50,098 nucleotides of DNA from an uncultured Alphaproteobacteria bacterium (GTDB lineage: Bacteria > Pseudomonadota > Alphaproteobacteria > Micavibrionales > Micavibrionaceae): the NCBI GenBank assembly GCA_937923625.1, contig CALDTV010000005.1, forward strand, positions 1-50,098, written 5' to 3'. Position 1 is the stretch's first letter. Each line of letters starts with the position of its first letter. Position numbers and translations under genes: made by a program. Below, piece by piece: positions 17,245-25,394 of this stretch. The notes under the pieces were generated by a model. That model was not told the origin of the DNA. It saw nothing but the letters and a program-made list of their open reading frames with translations, and searched no databases.

Positions 17245-17311
17245 AGTACTTTATTGGTACGGTTTATAATTTATCCTTTGTACCGCAATAATGGCAAAAA
17301 GCAATAGGTAC
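17245..17311 (-). promoter_or_regulatory. putative suf operon promoter/operator region
   Basis: Upstream of the Rrf2 gene there are repeated GTAC-centred arms: AGTACTTTATTGGTAC (17245-17260), GTACCGCAATA (17280-17290) and GCAATAGGTAC (17301-17311). The last two form an outer inverted repeat GTACC...GGTAC. Autoregulation by the adjacent Rrf2 protein is the natural hypothesis; the motif does not match a consensus I can name with confidence. Confidence 0.4.
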
Positions 17312-17430
17312 GTCACAAAATGATACGAAATTTGTCCTGTTTTTTCTTATTTTTGACAAGAAAGGCTTTTAATTTTCTATTACGTATGTATGATTTTAAG
17401 AAAGATGTAGTTATACACAGGGAAAATAAA

Positions 17431-17538
17431 ATGAGTGAAATTGAAATGATATTATTAGAATGTTCGCCAGAAACCGTTACGGAAGAAGAATTCGAACAAT
17501 TTGAAGCGCAAGCTTACGAAATTGAAGGTTGTTCATAA
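17431..17538 (+). CDS. small acidic protein, 35 aa
   Basis: Open frame MSEIEMILLECSPETVTEEE... with CAGGGAAAA as ribosome site about eight bases before the ATG at 17431. The frame is open further upstream to 17320, but that part is AT-rich, not convincingly coding, and lacks a better start. The product is very acidic and ends in EIEGCS. It is divergent from the suf operon and could be a small regulator or a chance frame. Confidence 0.35.
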   Translation: MSEIEMILLECSPETVTEEEFEQFEAQAYEIEGCS

Positions 17539-17551
17539 GTTTTGTATAACT

Positions 17552-17878
17552 TTATTCGAACGGGTTCAGCATCGCGACTGACTCGATTTCTATAACCCAT
17601 AAATCGGGGTCACGTGACGCTGAACGTACGATATAATCATCGGCTCGTTTTTCCTCAATAATTTCTTCGTTCAATGCATTTACCCACCCCAATACGCCAT
17701 CAATATCGCGCTGCTGCGTTAAAAGCTTACACACCCCTTTCATATTACTGAGTTTAAGTAAAACAAGCCCCCCCATTTTTTCGCCCTTATGGGTGACGTA
17801 AATACCAACGCCTTGCGAGGAGAGCTCACGGATTTTGGCTTCGAGCCATAAGTGCGTAGGGATACGGGAATCAGTCAT
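17552..17878 (-). CDS. DUF1491 family protein
   Basis: 108-residue protein of a family almost restricted to Alphaproteobacteria. Family pattern: RIPTHLWLEAKIREL at residues 5-19, a YVTHKGEKMGGLVLLKL segment, the WVNALNEEIIEEKRADDYI stretch and the terminal SRDPDLWVIEIES box. The function is unknown. It is separated from fur, on the same strand, by repeat copy 5. Confidence 0.88.
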   Translation of the reverse strand: MTDSRIPTHLWLEAKIRELSSQGVGIYVTHKGEKMGGLVLLKLSNMKGVCKLLTQQRDIDGVLGWVNALNEEIIEEKRADDYIVRSASRDPDLWVIEIESVAMLNPFE

Positions 17879-17891
17879 GATAAGTAAAAAC

Positions 17892-17989
17892 CGTCATTGC
17901 GAAGGAGCAGAGCGATTGCGGCAATCCAAAGCCATAAAAAACCATTCTGGATTGCTTCACCCCTCATTCTTCGGCACTCGCAATGACGA
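17892..17989. repeat. GTCATTGCGAG palindromic repeat, copy 5
   Basis: CGTCATTGCGAAGGAGCAGAGCGATTGCGGCAATCC and the right arm GGATTGCTTCACCCC...CGCAATGACG, separated by about 21 bases. It fills most of the gap between fur and the DUF1491 gene. Confidence 0.8.
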
Positions 17990-17997
17990 AAGGGATA

Positions 17998-18414
17998 TCA
18001 CTTTTTCTTCAGCTTGCGCCCATAAAGCTCAAGGCGGCATTCAACCAACTCATAGCCCATTTCTTCGGCGATTTTTTGCTTCATTTTTTCAATTTTATCG
18101 TTTTGAAATTCTAACACTTTGCCAGTGTCTAAATCGATTAAATGATGGTGATGCTCGGTGTTTATTTCATAACGCGCATGATCAGCATCATTAAAGTCGT
18201 GCTTATACACCAAGCCGAGCTCGTCTAATAGACTCAACGTACGGTATACGGTTGCGATACTTATGGAAGGATCTTTTGCCTTTGCGCGTTCATAAACATC
18301 TTCAACAGATGGATGGTCATGGGCATGCGCCAAAACAGACAAGACCGCGCGGCGCGGCTCTGTCATTTTTAATCCAGCTTCAATACATTTTTGTTCTAAA
18401 GTTGCGGCAGTCAT
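17998..18414 (-). CDS. fur: Fur/Mur-type metalloregulator
   Basis: 138-residue ferric uptake regulator family repressor. Winged-helix DNA-binding part: LKMTEPRRAVLSVL, HPSVEDVYERAK and ISIATVYRTLSLLDELGLV (residues 15-69). The metal-sensing part has EHHHHLIDLDTGKVLEF (about residues 87-103), which is the alphaproteobacterial Fur/Mur pattern, and there is no CxxC structural zinc motif. In this class the regulator answers Fe or Mn depending on species. It ends eight bases from repeat copy 5. Its neighbour upstream on the same strand is the PAS histidine kinase. Confidence 0.92.
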   Translation of the reverse strand: MTAATLEQKCIEAGLKMTEPRRAVLSVLAHAHDHPSVEDVYERAKAKDPSISIATVYRTLSLLDELGLVYKHDFNDADHARYEINTEHHHHLIDLDTGKVLEFQNDKIEKMKQKIAEEMGYELVECRLELYGRKLKKK

Positions 18415-18449
18415 TTGAGCTCTCTTTTTTTTAAAAATAATGCTCTACA

Positions 18450-19973
18450 TTACCCCGTTGCGGCGTCTTGTTCAACCGTCATAGAACGTGTTTTAGGGAA
18501 AGTGATTGTGATCCGCGTCCCCTTTTCTTCTGCTGATTCTAATTGAAAATCAGCGCCATGTAATTCAGCCATTGCTTTTGCCAATGGCAATCCCAATCCA
18601 GTTCCTTGATAAATGCTGGCTTTTGAAGGATCATGAATTTGACCAAAAGGCTTCATCGCTTCATCAATTTTATCAGCAGGAATACCAACACCTTGATCAG
18701 AAACCCTTAGCATAATCCTTCCCTGCTTATCAGCTTTCGCTTGGATCAAAATGATCCCCTCCTTATTCGAATATTTTACAGCATTTGCCGTTAAGTTTAT
18801 AAGGATTTGACGAATAAGACGCATATCCCCTTTTAAAGCAGGCAAGCCTTCTTGAATTTTACTTTGAATAATAAGATTGCTTTCAAAAATGCGTGCATCG
18901 GTAATGCGTTCGATTGAAATGATGAGCTCTTTTAAGTCAATAGCTTGTTCATCAAGTTCCACTTTACCTGCTTCAATTTTAGACATGTCTAAAACTTCAT
19001 TGATAATTTCTAATAAATGTTTAGCGCTATGATTAACATCCCCGCAATATTCATTATATTTATCACTTCCAAGCGGCCCAAAAGTTTCATTCACCATCAT
19101 TTCAGAAAAACCAATAATGGCATTAAGAGGTGTACGTAACTCATGACTCATGTTGGCAAGAAACGCTGACTTTGCGCGATTTGCGGTGTCTGCTTGATCC
19201 TTGGCAATGCGTAGCTTTTTTTCTAAAGTTTTTTGTGCGGTAACATCCACTAAGGTTGTCACCTGAAAACGTCGCCCGTGACTTAAATCCAAGCGCGCCG
19301 TTGTGTATAGAGCGTTCGCAATAGAGCCATCCTTGCATAGAATTTTTACATCCCCTGTATTTCGTGTGCCCGATTCCAAATAAAATTCGTAATTATCCTG
19401 CGCCATTTGATGCTCTTCAGGTACAACAAATTCAATAAAATCTTTGCTAAGGGTGTCATGGCGATTCCAGCCAAAAATTCTTTCGAAGCTATCATTGACC
19501 TTAACAATGCGGCGTTTACGGTCAAAAACCAAAAGCCCAACTTCACTGACATCAAAGATAGAGCTTAGCAGAAGGAATGCATCATCACGCTCGCGCTGAA
19601 CAATAGATGTATCCGTTGCCGAAGGCTGTGCAATAACATCAAGCCATAAAACACGATCACCATCAAAGATAGGATTTACCCAAAGACCAGGCACAAACGC
19701 ATCGCCCGGAAAATTAGGAAGCGGCGGAACAGTCACTGCCATTTTTTTCTTCATAGAAACATTTAAAGATTCATTTATGAGCGCTGCATTCTTTTTTGTA
19801 AAAAGGTCCTCAATCGTTGCACCAATGATATTTTTTTCATCTTGTTCAAAATGTTTGATGGCCTTGTCATTTGCCACGCGCACAACAAAACCCGCCCCTG
19901 ATTTTTCAACCAAAAAGCGCGGAACAGGCATCTGATCGAACAGTGCCTTGTGATTTACATCGCTATTAACCAT
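18450..19973 (-). CDS. PAS-domain sensor histidine kinase
   Basis: 507-residue cytoplasmic kinase without membrane segment or receiver domain. Order: a PAS-like N-terminal region (about 8-120), a second PAS domain (about 132-250, including GLLVFDRKRRIVKVNDSFERIFGWNRHD in parts and a KDGSIANALYTTARL segment), HisKA with phosphoacceptor His277 in MSHELRTPLNAIIGFSEMM, then HATPase_c with N-box NLTANAVKYSN, G1 DQGVGIP and G2 GTGLGLPLAK. The HisKA sequence resembles the PleC/DivJ type common in Alphaproteobacteria. No response regulator gene is adjacent. The input signal is unknown. Confidence 0.88.
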   Translation of the reverse strand: MVNSDVNHKALFDQMPVPRFLVEKSGAGFVVRVANDKAIKHFEQDEKNIIGATIEDLFTKKNAALINESLNVSMKKKMAVTVPPLPNFPGDAFVPGLWVNPIFDGDRVLWLDVIAQPSATDTSIVQRERDDAFLLLSSIFDVSEVGLLVFDRKRRIVKVNDSFERIFGWNRHDTLSKDFIEFVVPEEHQMAQDNYEFYLESGTRNTGDVKILCKDGSIANALYTTARLDLSHGRRFQVTTLVDVTAQKTLEKKLRIAKDQADTANRAKSAFLANMSHELRTPLNAIIGFSEMMVNETFGPLGSDKYNEYCGDVNHSAKHLLEIINEVLDMSKIEAGKVELDEQAIDLKELIISIERITDARIFESNLIIQSKIQEGLPALKGDMRLIRQILINLTANAVKYSNKEGIILIQAKADKQGRIMLRVSDQGVGIPADKIDEAMKPFGQIHDPSKASIYQGTGLGLPLAKAMAELHGADFQLESAEEKGTRITITFPKTRSMTVEQDAATG

Positions 19974-20066
19974 AACTAAGATTTCACACTATCAAATTAT
20001 TTCGTAAAATAATAGCTATTTTCTATAAAACCTAAGGTTTTTCCTAAGTTTATCTATATAAAGCGA

Positions 20067-20936
20067 CTAATCCATTGATTCAATGAATCTATTTAAAGGA
20101 CTTTGTTCAACAAATTGAAGTACGGCCTCTTCATCTGTCTTATGATTTGCCAAATCTTTGCGCATATTGCTAATTAAGTCATCAACGGCGTCAGATTCAA
20201 CGGGTTCTGCAAGGCAAAATGACATCGTTAAATTACGATCATTCGCATTATCGCTTCGTAAATATTGCTGGAGCCTTGATATAGCAGCCTGCGCCCCAAC
20301 TGTATCAGCGTGCCGTAAACTCAGCAGAAACTCGCCATTATCAAGGTAATACGCATCATCAAATGTACGGATACATTGTTTTATATTACTCACCGCGAGT
20401 AATAATGCGTGATTTGTATCTGCCAAGCTTTCAAATCTATCTACGCGCGACATAACAAGGGTGAATTCATTACCCTGACGCGCTAGCCTGTCCATTTCAC
20501 GTTTAATATCATTTTTTAAGACATGTTTATTTCGTAAGCCCGTTTTTTCATCAATTCCGCTGCCTTCCATGGCATTATCACGCTCTAAACGACGAATACG
20601 CGTCAAAAATGCATCATAGAGATTCTTGAACTCAAGGAATTCATCATAAACAGGCTTTCTCTCTGCACGAATATTATCAACGACATTGGCGGCTAAGACC
20701 ATCATTTCATCATGTAACCCACTGATATCCTTTAGAGATATTTCATTCACATGGCCTTTTGACTCCGCCTCTTCTGCCCAGCTCTTGAAACTTTTTGGCA
20801 TTCTTATTTCTTGATTGGCTTGTTCTTCGTTCGGGTAAGCTACGGCGACCGCGATTTGACCAAACCAATCCGTATAACGCTCCAAAACTGGTGCGAGCGC
20901 ATTAAATTTCGTTCTGGTTTCATATTCCAAAGCCAT
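20067..20936 (-). CDS. protein with degenerate GGDEF domain
   Basis: 289-residue protein. The N-terminal 120 residues are helical. From about residue 128 the sequence follows a GGDEF domain: DEKTGLRNKHVLKNDIKREM corresponds to DxLTGLxNR..., then LVMSRVDRFE, then YYLDNGEFLLSLRHAD at residues 197-211 where the catalytic signature GG(D/E)EF has become DNGEF. Loss of the first two glycines and the shifted acidic residue argue against diguanylate cyclase activity. It may bind GTP or c-di-GMP as an effector, or only serve as a scaffold. It lies upstream of the PAS kinase on the same strand, 93 bases away. No EAL domain is present. Confidence 0.72.
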   Translation of the reverse strand: MALEYETRTKFNALAPVLERYTDWFGQIAVAVAYPNEEQANQEIRMPKSFKSWAEEAESKGHVNEISLKDISGLHDEMMVLAANVVDNIRAERKPVYDEFLEFKNLYDAFLTRIRRLERDNAMEGSGIDEKTGLRNKHVLKNDIKREMDRLARQGNEFTLVMSRVDRFESLADTNHALLLAVSNIKQCIRTFDDAYYLDNGEFLLSLRHADTVGAQAAISRLQQYLRSDNANDRNLTMSFCLAEPVESDAVDDLISNMRKDLANHKTDEEAVLQFVEQSPLNRFIESMD

Positions 20937-21065
20937 AAAAACATCCTATAGGATAATTACGAATAAAAAGTGAATAAATGCTGGTTTATAAAAGATATGG
21001 ACTAAATAATCTGACAAGGGGAAAAAATTGTCAAAATACCCTATAGCCTTGAAATAGCTTCAAAA

Positions 21066-22310
21066 TTACTCAGGCAACCACTCTTTACGAAGCGCATCAA
21101 GCGTTCCGTTTTTAATCGCTTCGCGGACTTCGCGCATAAGGCGGTTAATGACAGCCACATTATGTTGGGAAACAATTTGATAGCCCAACATCTCCCCCGC
21201 CTTAAACAAGTGATGAATATAAGCCTTTGAATAATCACGCGAACAAGGAATATCCATAGAGGCATCAAGGGGTTCTGGATCATCTTTAAACTTAGAGTTT
21301 ACCAAGTTAATCCGCTCATTCTTCACACCACGGATCAACGCCATACCATGGCGCGCAATACGGGTCGGCATCACACAATCAAATGTATCAATCCCGTATT
21401 TCACGCTCTCAAACACATCTTTAATCCGCCCAATGCCTAAAAAGTGAATGGGGCGATCTGGGTGGTTAAGCGGTTGAATAGCTTCTAAAATACCATACAT
21501 TTCCTCATCACTCCCCCCCAAGCAGCCACCAACAGCCGTGCCAAAAAATGGGCGACTGGCGACGTAATCGGCACTTATTTTACGCAAATCATGGTGTACA
21601 CCCCCTTGGATAATGCCATAAAGCCCTTGGCGGCCATCGTGGGTTTTCTCAAACGCCGTAAGGGAGCGATCACCCCACCGCATACTCATCTCCATCGATT
21701 TTGCCGTGTAATCTTTAGTTACCTGATAAGCCGTACACTCATCCATTTGCATAATTAAATCTGCGCCTAGCTTACGTTGTAAATCCATCGAAATCTCAGG
21801 ATTCAACATTAATTTCGCACCATCATGGTAAGATTTAAAAATTGCCCCCTCTTCGGTAATTTTCATCAGACTTTCTTTGGATTTAGAAGTGTTACGCCCC
21901 TTAATTTCATCAGCGCACGTGCCATGCCCCATGGAAAATACTTGAAAACCGCCACTATCGGTCAACATCGGGCCATTCCAGTTCATAAATTTATGCAGTC
22001 CGCCCATCCTCTCAACCAAGTCCGCACCAGGTTGAATCATCAAATGATAAGTATTCGCTAAAATAATATCTGTTTGTGCTTCTTTCATTTGAACAGGCGA
22101 GACATTCTTAATCGACGCCTTTGTGCCGCAAAAAATATAATTGGGCGTTTCAATCGTGCCATGCGGAGTCTTTAGTTTACCTACCCGCGCGCCAGAATTC
22201 TTATCTTGATGCGTGACCTCAAAACCAAAATTGGGATAATCAATGTTAGAATCAAAAAGTCCGCCTTCAGCAGATGCCTGAGCGGACTTTTTAATTGGTT
22301 GCGATGCCAT
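21066..22310 (-). CDS. tgt: tRNA-guanine transglycosylase, atypical
   Basis: Exchanges guanine 34 of GUN-anticodon tRNAs for a queuosine precursor. Catalytic residues are present: Asp118 in LTDSGGFQ, Asp190/Cys192 in MQMDECTAY, and nucleophile Asp311 in DTFDCVMPTR. Two features are unusual. The base-recognition loop usually written GGLAVGE or GGLSVGE in bacteria reads GGCLGGS (261-267), so the bacterial Val is Gly, as in eukaryotic enzymes. The zinc ligands equivalent to E. coli C302/C304/C307 are Met352, Ile354 and Ser357 (PLDASMDIPCSRDYSKAY), leaving only His383 and a displaced Cys356. Length 414 against about 375, with a longer N-terminus. It starts 14 bases after rpmB, so they may form one transcript. 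Confidence 0.93.
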   Translation of the reverse strand: MASQPIKKSAQASAEGGLFDSNIDYPNFGFEVTHQDKNSGARVGKLKTPHGTIETPNYIFCGTKASIKNVSPVQMKEAQTDIILANTYHLMIQPGADLVERMGGLHKFMNWNGPMLTDSGGFQVFSMGHGTCADEIKGRNTSKSKESLMKITEEGAIFKSYHDGAKLMLNPEISMDLQRKLGADLIMQMDECTAYQVTKDYTAKSMEMSMRWGDRSLTAFEKTHDGRQGLYGIIQGGVHHDLRKISADYVASRPFFGTAVGGCLGGSDEEMYGILEAIQPLNHPDRPIHFLGIGRIKDVFESVKYGIDTFDCVMPTRIARHGMALIRGVKNERINLVNSKFKDDPEPLDASMDIPCSRDYSKAYIHHLFKAGEMLGYQIVSQHNVAVINRLMREVREAIKNGTLDALRKEWLPE

Positions 22311-22324
22311 CTTAAATTTCTAAC

Positions 22325-22618
22325 TTAAGCGGGTGATTTCGCTTGGACTTTTTCGATCTGCGCTTTTACTGGGCGTAGCGCAGAGTGCAATTTAGTTTTT
22401 GCTGTATTGATCAAATAAGCGTCAATACCACCTTTGTGATCCAACGTACGTAGGCCATGTGCAGAAGCACGAATTTTAACTTTACGATCCAAGATTTCGC
22501 TGTAAACGCTGGTATCTTGAATATTCACTTCAAAAGTACGTTTTGTTGCATTGCGCGCGTGTGAACGGTTATTTCCAACCATACGTTTCTTTTGTGTAAT
22601 CATGCATTCGCGGCTCAT
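22325..22618 (-). CDS. rpmB: 50S ribosomal protein L28
   Basis: 97-residue ribosomal protein of the large subunit. Signature: MSRECMITQKKRMVGNNRSHA at the N-terminus (in parts), ATKRTFEVNIQ, and KVKIRASAHGLRTLDHKGGIDAYL, the usual L28 ending. Length matches the alphaproteobacterial form. It has its own upstream gap of 133 bases and is followed closely by tgt on the same strand. Confidence 0.96.
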   Translation of the reverse strand: MSRECMITQKKRMVGNNRSHARNATKRTFEVNIQDTSVYSEILDRKVKIRASAHGLRTLDHKGGIDAYLINTAKTKLHSALRPVKAQIEKVQAKSPA

Positions 22619-22751
22619 AAGCTGTATCCTCTTTTTAATGCTGCCCTTTCATCCAGTGAAAAGACAAGTCGATTAATCTATCGATAGATTCTTAAATTCA
22701 CGCGGACAATAGTCGATACCGCCTAGAATTGTCAAGCGTTACAAACAAACT

Positions 22752-23789
22752 TTAAGCAAAGATCATCGCCGCGCATAAGCTTGCCAAAAGCAGCAAATGC
22801 GCCATAAAACATAAATACATCACGCGATGCAGGTGCTTTGCCTGTAATTGCGCTGTGGCCTTTGGTGAACCAACCCAGCCACGTTTGATTGCGACACCTT
22901 CTAAATCCTTTGTAGGGCCGCCTAAACTAACCGCCAAAGCAAAAGCCGCCGCCGTCACGGCAAGGCCGCCTTCAGCATATTTTGCTGTGCCTTTTGATTT
23001 AAACAACGCGATGAAAGCGCGTGTCATTCCCGCTGTTGGTGTTAAAATTCCAGCAAGAGCAATCAAAACACCACTTAAGAGATTCGGCACCCAGCCCATC
23101 AACTTTTCAAGCGCTAAGATCGCATCCCCAAATCCACCAAAGTGGCCATCCTTACCAAACCGCCAAGCCATTGACGCGAGAGAAGAATATAAAAAAAGCA
23201 AGGGTAAACCACCAATGAGAAACCATAAAATTGGCGCAACCATTGCTTTGTCGAATGCCCGCAAAGCAAGCCCCATCCCCACCCGCGTGATGGTGTAATC
23301 ATCATTTTTACTTAAATCTGTATAGCTGGAACGTGCAATCGCATAATATGCCCCCGCAATAACTTTTTTCTCATGCAACGCCCGATAAAGCCGCCCTATT
23401 GCCGCCCATACAGCACCAGAGCTTAAACAAGCACATAGCGCCAAAATCTCGATAAGCGACCATGTCGAATATGTTCCAGCCGCGATTTGCAACAAACGCC
23501 CTAAAAGAAAAGAGAGCAATAAAACAAAAGCGCTTAAGATAAAACCACGGAAAATCAAATCACCTTTAGGGCGTCCAACCTTATTCATACGGCTTCCCAA
23601 TTTGCCAAAAATAGTATTAACCAGCCCCCAATAAAATGGATTAGCATTGCCGCGAAACGGCCCCACAATCATACCAAGCAAAGTCACAATTAGGAGTGCC
23701 GCAATTGCAATCGGCAGGCGTTCAGGCTCAAATATCTGCGAATGAAGCGCAGATATTTGAGTGGGTATTTGGGCAAAAAAATCGTTCAT
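22752..23789 (-). CDS. CobD/CbiB-like membrane protein, probably divergent
   Basis: 345-residue inner-membrane protein with about six to eight hydrophobic helices. The order of elements follows adenosylcobinamide-phosphate synthase (CobD/CbiB): an N-terminal LLIVTLLGMIVGP stretch where GDP..HP is expected, RLYRALHEKK, an IARSSYTDLSKNDDYTITRVGMGLALRAFDKAMVAPILWFLIGG region (in parts, about 150-195), LEKLMGWVPNLLSGVLIALAG (about 228-248), and AEGGLAVTAAAFALAVSLGGPTK. The usual N-terminal GDPxxxxHP and the DSM motif are absent, so the classic reaction is doubtful. No other cobalamin gene is nearby. It may be a related transporter-like or modifying enzyme. Confidence 0.7.
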   Translation of the reverse strand: MNDFFAQIPTQISALHSQIFEPERLPIAIAALLIVTLLGMIVGPFRGNANPFYWGLVNTIFGKLGSRMNKVGRPKGDLIFRGFILSAFVLLLSFLLGRLLQIAAGTYSTWSLIEILALCACLSSGAVWAAIGRLYRALHEKKVIAGAYYAIARSSYTDLSKNDDYTITRVGMGLALRAFDKAMVAPILWFLIGGLPLLFLYSSLASMAWRFGKDGHFGGFGDAILALEKLMGWVPNLLSGVLIALAGILTPTAGMTRAFIALFKSKGTAKYAEGGLAVTAAAFALAVSLGGPTKDLEGVAIKRGWVGSPKATAQLQAKHLHRVMYLCFMAHLLLLASLCAAMIFA

Positions 23790-23911
23790 TCGGCACTTTA
23801 CCCCTTTAAAACCCGAAGATCACGAAGTTTTCATGATCTCTCCACGTTATTAGCCGCTCATGAATGCGCAAAAACCTTTATTTCACAAAAGATCCGTAAT
23901 AAACTCTGCCT

Positions 23912-24676
23912 ATGGCTTTAAGAAGCGCCTTAAGGAACACACAAAAAGCGATTTTGGCCGAAAAAGCCGAACGCGCCTTAAAACGCTACCCATTTGAAGA
24001 TATCTCGCCAAATTTAGTTGTCAAAATTAATCCACGGGCAAAAAGAATGGCACTACGGCTTGATCCAAAAAAACGGATTATTAATCTTGTGCTTCCAAAA
24101 CGCGGTGTATCCTCCCGCGATGCTTATCTATTTGCCCTAGAGCATAAATATTGGATACGCGAAAAAATTGCGGAATTACCAGAGCTTATTACTTTTATCA
24201 ATGGTGCAAAAATTTCGATACTCGGCGAAGATGTAACCATTGATGTCACGTTCGATGAAAATTTAAAGAAAACCGATATCCAATTGAAAAATAACGTATT
24301 ATCAGTTGCAACAAATAAAGAAGACCCTTCTTCGCGTATCAAGCGTTTTATCATCAATCTCGCTAAAGAACGCTTAAGCGCCCTCGCCCATCAAAAGGCA
24401 GCGATGATTGACAAAAAAATTGCCCTCGTCGAAGTCAAAGACACCACCAGCCGTTGGGGTAGTTGCTCCTATGATGCAAAGCTTTGTTTCTCGTGGCGGC
24501 TAATATTTGCGCCTATTGAGGCGTTTGATTATGTCGTAGGGCACGAAGTCGCGCATTTAAAACACATGGATCACTCCCCCGCCTTTTGGCATCAATGCGA
24601 AGATTTATGCAGTAATTACTCCCGCGGCAAAACATGGATGAAACGTCATAGTGGTGAATTAATTAGGTATGCTTAG
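23912..24676 (+). CDS. YgjP-type zinc metallopeptidase domain protein
   Basis: 254-residue protein of the YgjP/DUF45 family (M48-like). The C-terminal half contains VEVKDTTSRWGSCSYDAKLCFSWRL (in parts), then VVGHEVAHLKHMDHSPAFWHQCE with the HExxH zinc site His211/Glu212/His215 and a third His at 221. The N-terminal 100 residues carry RAKRMALRLDPKKRIINLVLPKRG, also typical. No signal peptide. The cellular substrate of this family is not established. Its stop overlaps the convergent LysE gene by four bases. Confidence 0.88.
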   Translation: MALRSALRNTQKAILAEKAERALKRYPFEDISPNLVVKINPRAKRMALRLDPKKRIINLVLPKRGVSSRDAYLFALEHKYWIREKIAELPELITFINGAKISILGEDVTIDVTFDENLKKTDIQLKNNVLSVATNKEDPSSRIKRFIINLAKERLSALAHQKAAMIDKKIALVEVKDTTSRWGSCSYDAKLCFSWRLIFAPIEAFDYVVGHEVAHLKHMDHSPAFWHQCEDLCSNYSRGKTWMKRHSGELIRYA

Positions 24677-25332
24677 GTAAGGCTGTAAAACAAACCATCT
24701 GGTAAAAACAATGCAGAATATAACAAAAACCCACCAATAGCGATAAAACTGAGCCCTGCCCCCATAGTTACATATTTTGATAAACGCCCGCCCGACAATG
24801 CTTCCTTACTCATAACCGTTAAAAGAATAAGAAGCCCGTCCACTATAATACAAGCAAGAAATATCAAGCTAAGTCCTGCAACAACATCGCTTAATTCTAA
24901 AGCCCCCACAGGAACAAGGCCTGGCAAAATTCCAATGTAATAAAATATAGTTATAGGGTTAGATATAGCCATTAAAAAACCCAAGCTGAAGTCCTTAAGG
25001 TATCCACGCTTTTGCTTAATATCAGGCAAATCATTTGAAGGGTTATTTTTCTTCTTTGTTAAGCTCTTCACACCCAAATAAATGAGGTATATCGCTCCAA
25101 GCGCTTTAAGGAATAAAAGCAAATTGTTTGAAATTGTTAAAACGGCTTGATACCCCAACGCCACAAACAAGAAATACCCAAGCGAGACTGTCACACCGCC
25201 CATTGTCACTAAAAATGCCTTAAGGAACCCGTACTCAAGCGCGTAAGTCAGTTTGAAGGCTTGGCTAGGGCCTGGCTTAATCCATAAAAGAAGAAGCGAT
25301 ATGAAGAATATTAAGCCTGTTTCCGCCGTCAT
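24673..25332 (-). CDS. LysE/RhtB family amino-acid exporter
   Basis: 219-residue inner-membrane protein with about six helices. The family motif KPGPSQAF near residue 19 (usually PGP), the KALGAIYLIYLGVKSL segment near 88-103 and the NPITIFYY segment near 137-144 identify the LysE/ArgO/RhtB superfamily. Substrates are typically basic or neutral amino acids or metabolites; which one applies here is unknown. It is convergent with the YgjP-type gene. Confidence 0.88.
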   Translation of the reverse strand: MTAETGLIFFISLLLLWIKPGPSQAFKLTYALEYGFLKAFLVTMGGVTVSLGYFLFVALGYQAVLTISNNLLLFLKALGAIYLIYLGVKSLTKKKNNPSNDLPDIKQKRGYLKDFSLGFLMAISNPITIFYYIGILPGLVPVGALELSDVVAGLSLIFLACIIVDGLLILLTVMSKEALSGGRLSKYVTMGAGLSFIAIGGFLLYSALFLPDGLFYSLT

Positions 25333-25394
25333 TTTAAATCCTTAAGCAAAAAAATTATATCACGATATATTATAATTAAAAAAAGTCAGCATCT

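Noticed and set aside
17320-17430. N-terminal extension of the 35-aa gene
   Set aside because: The better ribosome site is in front of 17431; the extension lies in the divergent promoter region.
10109-17989. CRISPR array
   Set aside because: The repeats are long palindromes, irregularly spaced and separated by genes; there are no uniform spacers or cas genes.
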